This document shows positions 26,873 to 34,333 of a stretch of 64,000 nt of DNA, piece after piece. Both the position numbers and the translations under genes were made by a program. Each line of letters begins with the position of its first letter. The first letter of the stretch is position 1. The DNA is taken from assembly GCA_963972195.1 (NCBI GenBank), contig CAXATH010000005.1, positions 124,001 through 188,000 of the forward strand. The letters run 5' to 3'. The DNA comes from Litorimonas sp963972195. Its GTDB lineage: Bacteria > Pseudomonadota > Alphaproteobacteria > Caulobacterales > Maricaulaceae. A model generated the notes under the pieces. It ran no database searches. It was not told where the DNA came from and saw only the letters and a list, made by a program, of their open reading frames with translations.

Positions 26873-27140
26873 TTATTCCCAATTGGTTTAGAGGGTGTCG
26901 GTCTGATGCTTCTCTATCCTTGAATTTGTAATGTAGCCTTACCAGGACCTTTCTAAAATTCGGCAAAAATGGGGCAGGGTTAATCGATTGAGCTGACAAT
27001 GAAATTATATGATTTAGACAAAAATATGGCCTCATTTTCCTCTCCTTTTGATTAAACCCTGTTCACTTTACCTTTTGGTTTGCGTCGGACAGATTCTGCC
27101 CATTCGCTGGGGTGGCGATGCATGACACAGGAGAGACTTC

Positions 27141-27554
27141 ATGCGAATACGGAAATTAACGATCAGTATGCTGATCCCAGCTCTGGTTAGCTCAGCCTTG
27201 GCAATTAGTACAAATGCCCAAGAGGCAGAGGTTGAACCCACGGTACAGGACACTAATTTCTTAGCCGCAGATATCAACGCCAATGGAGAGCTAGACCGGG
27301 AGGAGTTCGTCTCTTTTGCGGTTATGAAAGCGGCCGAAGGACACAAAGATTTTGTCTTGGTGCGTGAAAACGGGTCTTATGACGACGCCTTCGATCAACA
27401 TGACAGCAATGCCGACGGCGCCTTTAGCCCTGACGAACTCGCCTCTGTGGATGCAAAAGGCGACGCGAAAGATAAAGACTGGACTCTCAAAGAGGAGCCC
27501 GAACAGGGTGAACCCGCTGACGAGGCATCAACTGGCGCGGATATCGGCGAGTAA
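27141..27554 (+). CDS. secreted EF-hand protein
   Basis: The 137-residue protein has a signal peptide (residues 1-27, cut after TNAQ). Two EF-hand loops are visible: DINANGELDREE (about 49-60) and DSNADGAFSPDE, both with the Asp/Asn ligands and terminal Glu. It should bind calcium in the periplasm or outside. The C-terminal acidic tail is low complexity. The ORF lies alone. Confidence 0.85.
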   Translation: MRIRKLTISMLIPALVSSALAISTNAQEAEVEPTVQDTNFLAADINANGELDREEFVSFAVMKAAEGHKDFVLVRENGSYDDAFDQHDSNADGAFSPDELASVDAKGDAKDKDWTLKEEPEQGEPADEASTGADIGE

Positions 27555-27706
27555 CACGCTACGCTCCCGGCTTTTTTACCGGGTCGGTCCCTCATGCGCA
27601 GTTTGCGGCAAATGGAAGTTTTTCAAGTGACGGAACAATTTTCTCAGTCCCGGCGTTATTTTCCCAGAGACATTAAGTCTCGGTAATTACAATCGGAGAG
27701 AGACCC

Positions 27707-27862
27707 ATGTTACGTTACGCTATTATAGCTCTTATTATTGCCCTTATTGCTGCTGCCCTTGGTTTTGGCGGCGTGAGCGGAATCGCAATGTATGCTTTTT
27801 ATGTCTTTATCGTTCTGTTCGTAATTCTGCTCTTGGTTCACCTCTTGCAGGGCCGCGCATAA
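27707..27862 (+). CDS. DUF1328 small membrane protein (YtjA-like)
   Basis: The 51-codon ORF runs from ATG 27707 with a GGAGAGAGA ribosome site to TAA 27862. MLRYAIIALIIALIAAALGF starts the product, followed by GGVSGIAMYAFYVFIVLFVI, the two-helix DUF1328 signature. The family is a conserved tiny inner-membrane protein of unknown role, sometimes linked to stress. A hairpin terminator follows 100 bases later. Confidence 0.88.
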   Translation: MLRYAIIALIIALIAAALGFGGVSGIAMYAFYVFIVLFVILLLVHLLQGRA

Positions 27863-27964
27863 CATATTCGGCCGTTCGTCTTCTTCCTGTTGAGCCTACC
27901 CCTTCAAGGCTTCAGCAGAAGAATAAGTCACCGCCGACTAAACGGGGCCAATTTACCCGTTTCA

Positions 27965-27999
27965 GCCGTCTTTCCTCTGGGAAAGGCGGCTTTTATTTT
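27965..27999 (+). terminator. rho-independent terminator after the DUF1328 gene
   Basis: GCCGTCTTTCC (27965-27975) pairs with GGGAAAGGCGGC (27979-27990), then TTTTATTTT. Confidence 0.75.
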
Positions 28000-28022
28000 G
28001 GAAGTCTTTATAGTTAGGGGGG

Positions 28023-28760
28023 CTAGAAGGACCGTGTGAGCCAGAACTGGATTTGTGTGTCGGGAGATGTTTCGGTCAATCCGAACAAAACGCCCGTCGA
28101 AAGCTTCACTTTTTCAAAGAAGGGCGTGCTGACATAAGGCCCGGCCACGTGGCTTTGCTCGTCAAATGAGTCAATGCCAGATGTATCTCCATAAGTACTG
28201 AACATTTTGACGCCAAGCGCCCGCCCTTTAGGTAGCTTTTTCTGCAGGCGGGCCTGACTTTCGATGGTAAAGTCATCCCCTGACCCTTGCCCGATCTGCA
28301 CTTCGGATTTTAACACGCCGCGCGCTTCCCAGCCTTCTCCAAATTTCCACTGATGCGCCCAGTTTATACCAAGTTGTCCGGGCCGGGAATCACCCCGCAA
28401 GCGCGCGTCAAAGCGTAATCCTTGCTGATATTTCTTATCATCTTCGCTGAGCTGCCAGACGAGTTCCGCTTCGACGTAATCAAAATCGAAATCTGAGTCT
28501 TGCGTCTTGCGGAATCGTCCGACGACCCGCCATCTGAGATCAGAATTGATGGATCGTTGATAATGCAGGCGCTGCGCCACCCCGGTTTCGCCGCGGGAAT
28601 TGTCCGGGTCAATGCCCAGACGGTATTCGAGTGTGCTCTCGCCGTCATCCACCGTCGCGCCGACAACGCCGCTCGTGTTTTGCGCAAAGGCCGAATATGG
28701 ATTCGCCAACAGACAGAGTCCTATACTGATATATAGGATGAATGTATGAATATGTGACAT
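28023..28760 (-). CDS. outer-membrane beta-barrel-like protein
   Basis: The 245-residue protein has a signal peptide (residues 1-26, SAFAQN) and then alternating polar and aromatic residues in beta strands, ending in a C-terminal Phe (QFWLTRSF), the usual mark for BAM insertion. The family is not recognised. GLAY-type porin signatures are absent. No neighbour in the same direction lies close, and the gene is divergent from the SpoIIAA-like gene at 28927. Confidence 0.6.
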   Translation of the reverse strand: MSHIHTFILYISIGLCLLANPYSAFAQNTSGVVGATVDDGESTLEYRLGIDPDNSRGETGVAQRLHYQRSINSDLRWRVVGRFRKTQDSDFDFDYVEAELVWQLSEDDKKYQQGLRFDARLRGDSRPGQLGINWAHQWKFGEGWEARGVLKSEVQIGQGSGDDFTIESQARLQKKLPKGRALGVKMFSTYGDTSGIDSFDEQSHVAGPYVSTPFFEKVKLSTGVLFGLTETSPDTQIQFWLTRSF

Positions 28761-28926
28761 AGCTAACCTCTTCTATGTGCCGCCGCCCATATACCCGATG
28801 CCGTGCAGAACAAACCAAATTTTGCAGGAAACTGCACACAGAGACCCTCCTATCTGTGTTTCTTTCTTGGAACGATCCGCCTGTTTGGCCATAGTTTTAA
28901 CATCTGTTAATGGAGAAATAATTTTT

Positions 28927-29424
28927 ATGACGCCTCTCAGCACTGAGAATCTTGAACTTAAACTAGAAGACAAAATCGTTCACATGAGTATCACCGGTAA
29001 TATTAAGCCGGAATCGATGACCCAGGGTCTCGACTGGATCCATGAACTGGACGCGGAGGATGACGACTTTAACCTCCGGATTGATATGGCCCAAGGCGAA
29101 TTTGACGACCTTGCCGCAATCAGCGCAGAATTTAAGCGCGTGGCCACCGTGCTCCGCCATTCCAAATCCGCCAAAAAATGCGCGCTCATGACCGACAGCA
29201 TGTTCCTCCGGAACTCGGCCAAGGTCGAAGGCGCGGTGATTCCTGGCCTCGAAGTCCGCACATTTGATCTGGACGAAGCGACGCCGGCGGAACGCTGGCT
29301 GAAAGGTGAGCCTTTGGTCCAGGAAGGCGATGAAGGCTATGAGCCCGAAGCGTCCAATGATCAGGTCGAAGAAGAATCTGATAATCCCTGGGACAGCCTC
29401 AAAATGAAAAACGTGAATGTTTAA
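28927..29424 (+). CDS. SpoIIAA-like (PF11964-type) STAS-fold protein, copy 1
   Basis: The 165-residue protein starts at ATG 28927; the frame is open upstream. LEDKIVHMSITGNIKPESM (about 11-29) and DWIHELDAEDDDFNLRIDM match the second paralogue at 33936, with SAKKCALMTDSMFLRNSAKVEGAVIPGLEV (about 78-107) as the best-conserved part. SpoIIAA-like proteins are small STAS-fold proteins, probably lipid- or protein-binding. This copy has an acidic C-terminal tail of 40 residues absent from copy 2. The two copies bracket the DpnI island. Confidence 0.78.
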   Translation: MTPLSTENLELKLEDKIVHMSITGNIKPESMTQGLDWIHELDAEDDDFNLRIDMAQGEFDDLAAISAEFKRVATVLRHSKSAKKCALMTDSMFLRNSAKVEGAVIPGLEVRTFDLDEATPAERWLKGEPLVQEGDEGYEPEASNDQVEEESDNPWDSLKMKNVNV

Positions 29425-29428
29425 AAAT

Positions 29429-29525
29429 GAGGGATGAAACGCGCTGCGTTTCATTAGGTCGCTAAAAGCGACCTCCCGTATTTCTTCGAAAGATTTGGCC
29501 AAAGCCAAATTTGAGAAGTCTCGCC
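29429..29525 (+). repeat. structured 3'-UTR element, copy A
   Basis: The element starts 4 nt after the stop of the SpoIIAA-like gene: GAGGGAT, hairpin GAAACGC-gct-GCGTTTC, ATTA, hairpin GGTCGC-taaaa-GCGACC, TCCCG, then a third hairpin ATTTGGC-caaa-GCCAAAT. Copy C after groEL has the same plan with different but pairing stems. It lies inside the transcript before the terminator at 29672. Confidence 0.75.
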
Positions 29526-29538
29526 ACAAATGCACTTT

Positions 29539-29647
29539 CCGAAGTCTAACGACTTCGGCGCTGCGTTGTCATTGATACCCCGCATCAATGACGGTCACTT
29601 CGCGTCTTCGAAAGACTTGGCCAAAACCCAAATATGAGAAGCCTCGC
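29539..29647 (+). repeat. structured 3'-UTR element, copy B
   Basis: Two hairpins, CCGAAGTC-taac-GACTTCGG and GTCATTGAT-7 nt-ATCAATGAC, precede a core (29605-29647) nearly identical to copy A: TCTTCGAAAGACTTGGCC, then CCAAATATGAGAAGCCTCGC. Confidence 0.7.
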
Positions 29648-29671
29648 AACCTGTACCAAATAATAGCCTTC

Positions 29672-29691
29672 CCCTCGCGGGAGGGTTTTTT
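29672..29691 (+). terminator. terminator after the SpoIIAA-like gene and its 3' elements
   Basis: CCCTC-gcgg-GAGGG followed by six T residues. It places copies A and B of the structured element inside the transcript of the gene at 28927. Confidence 0.75.
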
Positions 29692-29710
29692 ATACTTACT
29701 TCACCCCCCT

Positions 29711-29888
29711 CGTCATTTCCTGACCAAGCGCTCTGCGTACCCCAAGGGACAATCGGGTTATCCATACGACTCCTTATTTGCCATAAGTAATTTTACGTTG
29801 GCTCTCATCGGCGCGTTTTCGAAATTAACTAACCTCACACTCGCCGCCCCTTCACCGCATGGATTACCCGATCAAGTCGGGTAATGAC
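29711..29888. repeat. REP-like units
   Basis: ATCCATACGACTCC (about 29760-29773) closes one degraded unit that starts with CGTCATTTCC at 29711. CATGGATTACCCG with TCGGGTAATGACAA (29858-29888) forms a second, intact palindrome. Both belong to the family seen at 1527-1985. Confidence 0.6.
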
Positions 29889-29925
29889 AATTAGAGTGCG
29901 CCTCGCCCACGCCTTTCGTCCAACT

Positions 29926-30326
29926 CGCCATCTCACCATCCGAACGACGCACCGCGAAGCGGGGTTAGTAAGGATGCAGCCGCAGTTTCTGAATTGTAAA
30001 TCACCCACGTATTTTCTCCCACTCGCAATCCAGTGCAGAGCCTTCTCACGGTTTCCATTAAAAAAGGACAGCCCGCGGGGTCGGCCCCCTGCCGGAGACC
30101 GAATATAGATAACGTTTCGCAAAGGCCCGAGCCCCGCGGCAGCGATTGGAACCGGAACGGCCTCTTACATGGCTCCCACAGTCACGCCGGGACGAAGCCG
30201 TTTACAGCTCCTGGGCGCGGTAGGCAGGCTAACGCGTTCTCGGTGGCCCGGCACAGTCCGCCCGCGTCAACAGGCAGATGCTCAACCTCGCCGTCCCCCG
30301 AACCAGTGATGACGTCTCACCTGTCC
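29926..30326 (+). repeat. 400-nt dispersed structured repeat, copy 2
   Basis: This is the inverted partner of 1118-1517. The arm (29926-30002) matches 1441-1517 with no length change; the core (30067-30326) keeps CCGCGGGG / CCCCGCGG and the long middle stretch GGCCTCTTACATGGCTCCC. The reading frame seen over copy 1 is broken here by indels. The remainder of 29425-30642 holds the other repeats listed and no gene I can support. Confidence 0.7.
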
Positions 30327-30444
30327 TGCGCCCGAAGGAACAATTTTAAAGATAAGGGCAAATGGGGGAGTGAGGATCTATCTCTTGGAATTTTGATAAC
30401 TGTCTGAACGGATTTGGGTTTTTAGAGGGATAAACGTGGATCAT

Positions 30445-30610
30445 CTTCCCCCGTTTACGGGGTTTGAGCCAAAGCGACATGACATGTCGTGACGCGAATG
30501 ACCTCGCGAATGCGAGGGGATGGGGGGAGCATAATACGCCAGCGTCTGTAACGTGAGGCTCCCCCTCCGCCTATGCTTCGCTTTGGCACCTCCCCCGTAA
30601 ACGGGGGAGG
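30445..30610. repeat. palindromic element E1 with CCCCGTTTACGGGG ends
   Basis: CCCCCGTTTACGGGG (30448-30462) and CCCCCGTAAACGGGGG (30591-30606) are inverted ends. Inside each end lies GCCAAAGCG, and smaller hairpins such as CGACATGACATGTCG follow. A second copy, E2, lies at 34334-34500, so E1 and E2 frame the DpnI island. There is no coding capacity; it looks like a non-autonomous mobile element. Confidence 0.65.
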
Positions 30611-30642
30611 GGAGCGTGGGGAGAGGGGTGAGGGGGTCTCAA

Positions 30643-31485
30643 TCACTGCCCCGTCGCAACAATCCCGTCAATTTCGTCCCAAAGGGACTGTTCCTTGCCA
30701 GCCGCCAACTCCGCCTCGAACCGCTTCTTGGCAATCCCGTAAAGGTAATCCTTATCCATATCGATGCCGATAAAGCGGCGCCCATGGCGCAGGGCCGCGA
30801 CGCCGGTTGTCCCGCTGCCGCAGAACGGGTCAAGAATAAGGTCGCCTTTATGGGTGGAGGCGAGGACGATACGCTCCAATAGCGCTTCGGGCTTTTGCGT
30901 CGGGTGCCGCCCAAAGGATTTTTCGGATTTTTTTGTCAGGGGCAGATGCCAGACAGAGCGCATCTGTTTGTCCGGCTTTTTCATTTTATCTTCGGGCCAA
31001 TCGCCGAACTTCATCGCCTCATAATTAAAAACATGTTTGTGTTTTTTGGCCGTCCGCGCCCAGACGAGCGTTTCGTGACTCGCCGTGAACATGCGGCAAG
31101 ACAGGTTGGGCGAGGCGTTCGGCTTGAACCAGGCAATGTCGTTGAGGACATGCCAGCCCCCTTTTTGCAGCGCATAGCCACATTGGAAAATGGAATGATA
31201 GGTGCCGCTAATCCAGATTGTCCCGCCAGGACGAAGTTTGCGGTGACAGGCCGTAATCCAAGCCGTATGGAAATCAAAATCGGCTTCGGGACCTCGCGAC
31301 TTATCCCAATCGCCCTTATTGACCGACACCATTCTACCACCTTGGCAAGTGAACCCGTCATTGGAGAGATTGTAGGGTGGGTCGGCGAAAATCATATCGA
31401 CGCTTAGATCGGTGATCTTCTCCAAAACGTTGAGGCAATCGCCTTGGAGTAATGTGAAGCGAGGGTTTTCGGCCCCCGCCGCCAT
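30643..31485 (-). CDS. DpnA-like (M.DpnIIB-type) adenine-N6 DNA methyltransferase
   Basis: The 280-residue beta-class enzyme has DPPYNL (motif IV, 35-40) ahead of DPFCGSGTTG (motif I, 219-228). GGRMVSVNKGDWDK, NLSCRMFTASHETLVWAR and HPTQKPEALLERIVLAST follow the same order and spelling I know from DpnA, the second GATC methylase of the pneumococcal DpnII cassette. The predicted product is therefore N6-methyladenine, probably in GATC; the recognition site is inferred and could have changed. CcrM is a more distant relative and the CcrM C-terminal domain is absent. It is divergent from a DpnI homologue, which makes the pair paradoxical. Both catalytic motifs are intact. Confidence 0.88.
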   Translation of the reverse strand: MAAGAENPRFTLLQGDCLNVLEKITDLSVDMIFADPPYNLSNDGFTCQGGRMVSVNKGDWDKSRGPEADFDFHTAWITACHRKLRPGGTIWISGTYHSIFQCGYALQKGGWHVLNDIAWFKPNASPNLSCRMFTASHETLVWARTAKKHKHVFNYEAMKFGDWPEDKMKKPDKQMRSVWHLPLTKKSEKSFGRHPTQKPEALLERIVLASTHKGDLILDPFCGSGTTGVAALRHGRRFIGIDMDKDYLYGIAKKRFEAELAAGKEQSLWDEIDGIVATGQ

Positions 31486-31570
31486 TAACTAAGTCGTCGG
31501 GTCATAAGACCGCATAAATGCGATCTTTAGTTGTGTTTTGTCAAGTTGAGTTTTTTATTGCTAGGTGGAA

Positions 31571-31676
31571 CCCCTCACCCGACCTTTGGCCACCCTCTCC
31601 CCATGGGAGAGGGGAATAGAACGCTCTCCTTCTCCCGTGGGGAGAAGGTGTCACGAAGTGACGGATGAGGGGCTGG
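31571..31676. repeat. multi-hairpin repeat between methyltransferase and DpnI genes
   Basis: CCCCTCACCC at one end and GATGAGGGG at the other enclose CTCTCCC-cat-GGGAGAG, CTTCTCCC-gtg-GGGAGAAG and TCACGAAGTGA. This type of palindromic repeat is common in alphaproteobacteria. It occupies the divergent promoter region of the two genes. Confidence 0.65.
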
Positions 31677-31727
31677 AATTTCACGAATTTGATTGCCCTC
31701 TCGACAAATCCAATTATCCCTAAGTTG

Positions 31728-32504
31728 ATGACAGGGGAGTTTGATTGGGAAATGCGCGAGGATGCGGCCGCCTTTACGAGCGGGTCGCAAAAGGCGCGTG
31801 TCTGGACCGAAGGCTGGGTTCTACGCCAGATGTATTGCCCGTCCTGCGGGGAACGGCCCCTCACGGATTATACTAATAACAAACCCGTCGCCGATTTTTA
31901 TTGTGGCCTCTGTTCCGAAGATTACGAATTGAAATCAACCAAGGGGAAATTCGGGAAAAAGATTACCGATGGCGCTTATGCCACCATGATGGCACGCCTC
32001 CAGAGTGAAACGGTGCCCAGCCTTATGCTCTTGCGATACACGATGGCCGATAAAATGGTGCAAGACCTGTCGGTTATTCCGAAACAGTTTTTCGTTACCG
32101 ATTTAATTGAACAGCGTAAGCCTCTAGCGGCCACCGCGCGACGCGCCGGATGGGTCGGCTGCAATATCCTGATAGACAAAGTTCCGAAAGCGGGGCGAAT
32201 TTCATTGGTCGAAAACCGTGTGCCGCAACCCAAAGATCGCGTTTTGGACAAATGGGCCAAGACGCGTTTCCTCCGTGGAAAGACTTTGGATAAAAAGGGG
32301 TGGGTTCTGGACGTTCTCAATTGTGTCGAGCATATCGGGCAGACGGATTTTACGCTGGCCGATGTTTATAAATTCGAGAATTATCTGAGCGAGTTGCATC
32401 CCGAAAACAACAATGTGAAACCGAAGATACGGCAGCAATTGCAAGTGTTGCGGGATGCGGGGATTTTGGAGTTTGTTAGGCGCGGAGAGTATCGCTTATC
32501 CTAA
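31728..32504 (+). CDS. DpnI-type restriction endonuclease (methyl-directed)
   Basis: The 258-residue protein closely resembles pneumococcal DpnI (254 aa): SQKARVWTEGWVLRQMYCPSC (about 20-40), PVADFYCGLCSEDYELKS, GAYATMM, PLAATARRAGWVGCNI and KIRQQLQVLRD. The catalytic PD-(D/E)xK residues are Asp56, Glu67 and Lys69, and the zinc ligands are Cys37, Cys40, Cys59 and Cys62. A C-terminal winged helix reads the methylated adenines. DpnI cuts GATC only when adenine is methylated. The frame is open from 31665, but that start lies in a repeat, and 31728 gives DpnI length. No clear ribosome site is seen. Confidence 0.93.
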   Translation: MTGEFDWEMREDAAAFTSGSQKARVWTEGWVLRQMYCPSCGERPLTDYTNNKPVADFYCGLCSEDYELKSTKGKFGKKITDGAYATMMARLQSETVPSLMLLRYTMADKMVQDLSVIPKQFFVTDLIEQRKPLAATARRAGWVGCNILIDKVPKAGRISLVENRVPQPKDRVLDKWAKTRFLRGKTLDKKGWVLDVLNCVEHIGQTDFTLADVYKFENYLSELHPENNNVKPKIRQQLQVLRDAGILEFVRRGEYRLS

Positions 32505-32660
32505 AAATTCGTTGCAATCATGATTTTCAAAGAACATTAAATCATTTTCTTGTGGAACATTGCAAGAGTATGTAGATACGCCCTCTTCGGCTGTTATCCA
32601 CAATACATTCACATACTTATGTTCAGTTCCATTCAAAATTAGTCGGCAGACAATGGACAT
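32496..32660 (-). CDS. unlisted 54-aa ORF downstream of the immA-like gene
   Basis: ATG 32660 has a strong GGGAGG ribosome site 5 bases before it; the stop TAA at 32496 overlaps the DpnI stop by 9 bases, tail to tail. The product begins MSIVCRLILNGTEHKY and ends HDCNEFLG; it is small, slightly acidic and has three Cys. It follows the XRE/immA pair in the same direction after about 130 bases. It is not recognised. It could be an inhibitor or antitoxin-like partner, which is only a guess from position. Confidence 0.45.
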   Translation of the reverse strand: MSIVCRLILNGTEHKYVNVLWITAEEGVSTYSCNVPQENDLMFFENHDCNEFLG

Positions 32661-32788
32661 ATAGTCCTCCCAATTAACATGAGTCAGTTGAAATTATCTG
32701 TCTTATTACCTAATAGCGTGGTGCCAGCCTGCTTTGGTTAAGACAGTCGCCTTATCGGTGACTCGTTTTCCGATGCAGCTAAGATGGG

Positions 32789-33364
32789 TCAGAGCAATTG
32801 TTCTGGCCCATTTTGCTTTAAATTCTTTCTGTAATCCCTAATTCTGTATGTTGCGGTAGATTTGCTTACTCCAAATACCTTGGTCGCTTCCGAGGGAGAC
32901 ATGGACGGACAAATTAACTCAAAAGGCATCAAAAGAGCGGCTGCGAACCGATTTGCTTGTGCTTCGCTTTGACAATATGGCTTATCAGGGTGTTTGCTAA
33001 GTAATGCCATAACTGGTGTTTGACCTGCATGGAGAAATGCATGGCCGAGTTCATGGGCGACTGTGAAGCGATCCCTGAAGAAGCCACTACAAGCCCCCTC
33101 GTAAACTGATTTTTTCAAAAAGATGGTTTTACCGTCAATTGATGTACATCCTTCGTAACCACTGGCCTCATCATTTTCTACGATTTCTAATTGTATGGCG
33201 TCAGAGCTATTGTAAAGTATCTGTTCTAATGTTGCCATTACTGGGAAATATTTAGTACTGTCAAAGCCGTAAGCTTTTCGCATGAGCCATGCATCACGGT
33301 CTATGCTTTCCCAAGAACGAGGCTTTACTAGAAAATTGTTATGATCGAAATTCATTTCTCGCAA
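32789..33364 (-). CDS. ImmA/IrrE-family metallopeptidase
   Basis: The 191-residue protein has TVAHELGHAFLHAG with the HExxH zinc site (His104, Glu105, His108) and the downstream EAQANRFAAALLMP helix supplying the third ligand. A short C-terminal helical tail resembles a helix-turn-helix (SPSEATKVFGVSKSTATYRI). ImmA-type peptidases cleave partner XRE repressors to switch on mobile-element or stress genes. The start overlaps the XRE gene end by 13 bases, the normal repressor-peptidase pairing. Confidence 0.9.
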   Translation of the reverse strand: MREMNFDHNNFLVKPRSWESIDRDAWLMRKAYGFDSTKYFPVMATLEQILYNSSDAIQLEIVENDEASGYEGCTSIDGKTIFLKKSVYEGACSGFFRDRFTVAHELGHAFLHAGQTPVMALLSKHPDKPYCQSEAQANRFAAALLMPFELICPSMSPSEATKVFGVSKSTATYRIRDYRKNLKQNGPEQLL

Positions 33365-33717
33365 CCTTTGTATTCGTTTAGGAACAAAGTTTTAAGTTCT
33401 TGAAGTTTTGTATCTGAAATTTTTGGTAACTGACGAGCAAACATTGCTACAGTTTCTTGTTGAATACCCGTCGATGTTGAAATCGAAAATTCATTTCTTG
33501 CAAGCGCATACTCTTTTAACAAGTCTTCAGCGCTTTCTTCAGTAAGCGAATAGGCCTCTAGAATTTTAGAATCAAATCCAGAAGGCGGCTCTTTTCTTCC
33601 ATGTTCAACATTTGAAATAAATGCGGTCGAAACGCCGAGTTTCCGACTCATATCTAAAATTCTTTCACCTCTATCGATTCTAAGGTTACGGAGTTCTCTA
33701 CCAAATCTAGTTATCAT
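33352..33717 (-). CDS. XRE-family transcriptional regulator (ImmA partner)
   Basis: The 121-residue protein has an N-terminal helix-turn-helix (about 5-60): RELRNLRIDRGERILDMSRK, then LGVSTAFISNVEHGRKEP with the recognition helix. The C-terminal part (60-121) is helical and may dimerise or hold the ImmA cleavage site. It is the first gene of an operon with immA. The inverted operator at 33745-33803 lies just upstream, so it probably represses its own promoter. Confidence 0.88.
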   Translation of the reverse strand: MITRFGRELRNLRIDRGERILDMSRKLGVSTAFISNVEHGRKEPPSGFDSKILEAYSLTEESAEDLLKEYALARNEFSISTSTGIQQETVAMFARQLPKISDTKLQELKTLFLNEYKGCEK

Positions 33718-33744
33718 AACTTCCTATTACCCCATATGTAGTGT

Positions 33745-33803
33745 TACCTGTAGGTATAATGATTCTTTAAACGCAGGCAAGCAAAAAATTATACCTACAG
33801 GAA
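33745..33803. promoter_or_regulatory. two-site inverted operator upstream of the XRE gene
   Basis: CCTGTAGGTATAAT (33747-33760) and ATTATACCTACAGG (33788-33801) form a perfect 14-bp inverted repeat with 27 bases between. The right half-site contains TACCT-ac-AGGAA and the left TACCT-gt-AGGTA, itself a dyad. On the minus strand a TTGCTT / CATTAT promoter with a 17-base spacer lies between and partly under the left site. This layout suits autoregulation by the XRE protein. Confidence 0.7.
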
Positions 33804-33935
33804 TAAATTCAGCATGCGTTGAAAGTTGTCTTATTTTTTAAACGTTTAATATAAATAGAATCTAGCCTCACTCGGAACCCCACACCCCCTAAAATCATTC
33901 TATCTTTCCCCACCTTCGATTGACGGAGAGAGAGT

Positions 33936-34322
33936 ATGATCAAGACACCCACCACCCAACTCCAATTTAAAGACGGTATTGCCTTTATGTCCGTGACCGG
34001 GAAGGTTTCCGAGGCGGATATGGCGGCGGCGCTGGACTGGCTGCAATCGCAGGCCGAGCAGCAGGCGGAGTTCAATCTGTGCATAGAGATGGAAAAGCTG
34101 GAGTTTCCGAGCCTCGGCGCCTTCAAGGAAGAATTTGGCCGTCTGGGCGAAGTTTTCAAAATGGCAAAATCCATGAAGAAATGCGCGCTGATCTCGCAAA
34201 GCGGGTTTGTCCGCACCTTTGCCAAGGTCGAAGGCGCGCTCTGGCCGGCTCTGGAAATTCATGTTTATGAGCCTGAAGAGCGGGCCGAGGCCGTGGCGTG
34301 GTTAAAGATGGGATTGGGATAG
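33936..34322 (+). CDS. SpoIIAA-like (PF11964-type) STAS-fold protein, copy 2
   Basis: The 128-residue protein is the paralogue of the gene at 28927: FKDGIAFMSVTGKVSEADM (about 11-29), DWLQSQAEQQAEFNLCIEM and SMKKCALISQSGFVRTFAKVEG match closely, while the acidic tail of copy 1 is missing. It is probably a small STAS-fold binding protein. It is followed by element E2. The pair of paralogues on both sides of the defence island suggests that the island entered between tandem copies. Confidence 0.78.
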   Translation: MIKTPTTQLQFKDGIAFMSVTGKVSEADMAAALDWLQSQAEQQAEFNLCIEMEKLEFPSLGAFKEEFGRLGEVFKMAKSMKKCALISQSGFVRTFAKVEGALWPALEIHVYEPEERAEAVAWLKMGLG

Positions 34323-34333
34323 GGGTGTAATTT

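Noticed and set aside
27565..27587. Hairpin CCCGG...CCGGG after the EF-hand gene as a terminator
   Set aside because: The T-run is in the loop, not after the stem, so it is not a standard terminator.
28963..29535. 190-codon ORF opposite the SpoIIAA-like gene
   Set aside because: It is antisense to a gene with a clear paralogue and has no motif.
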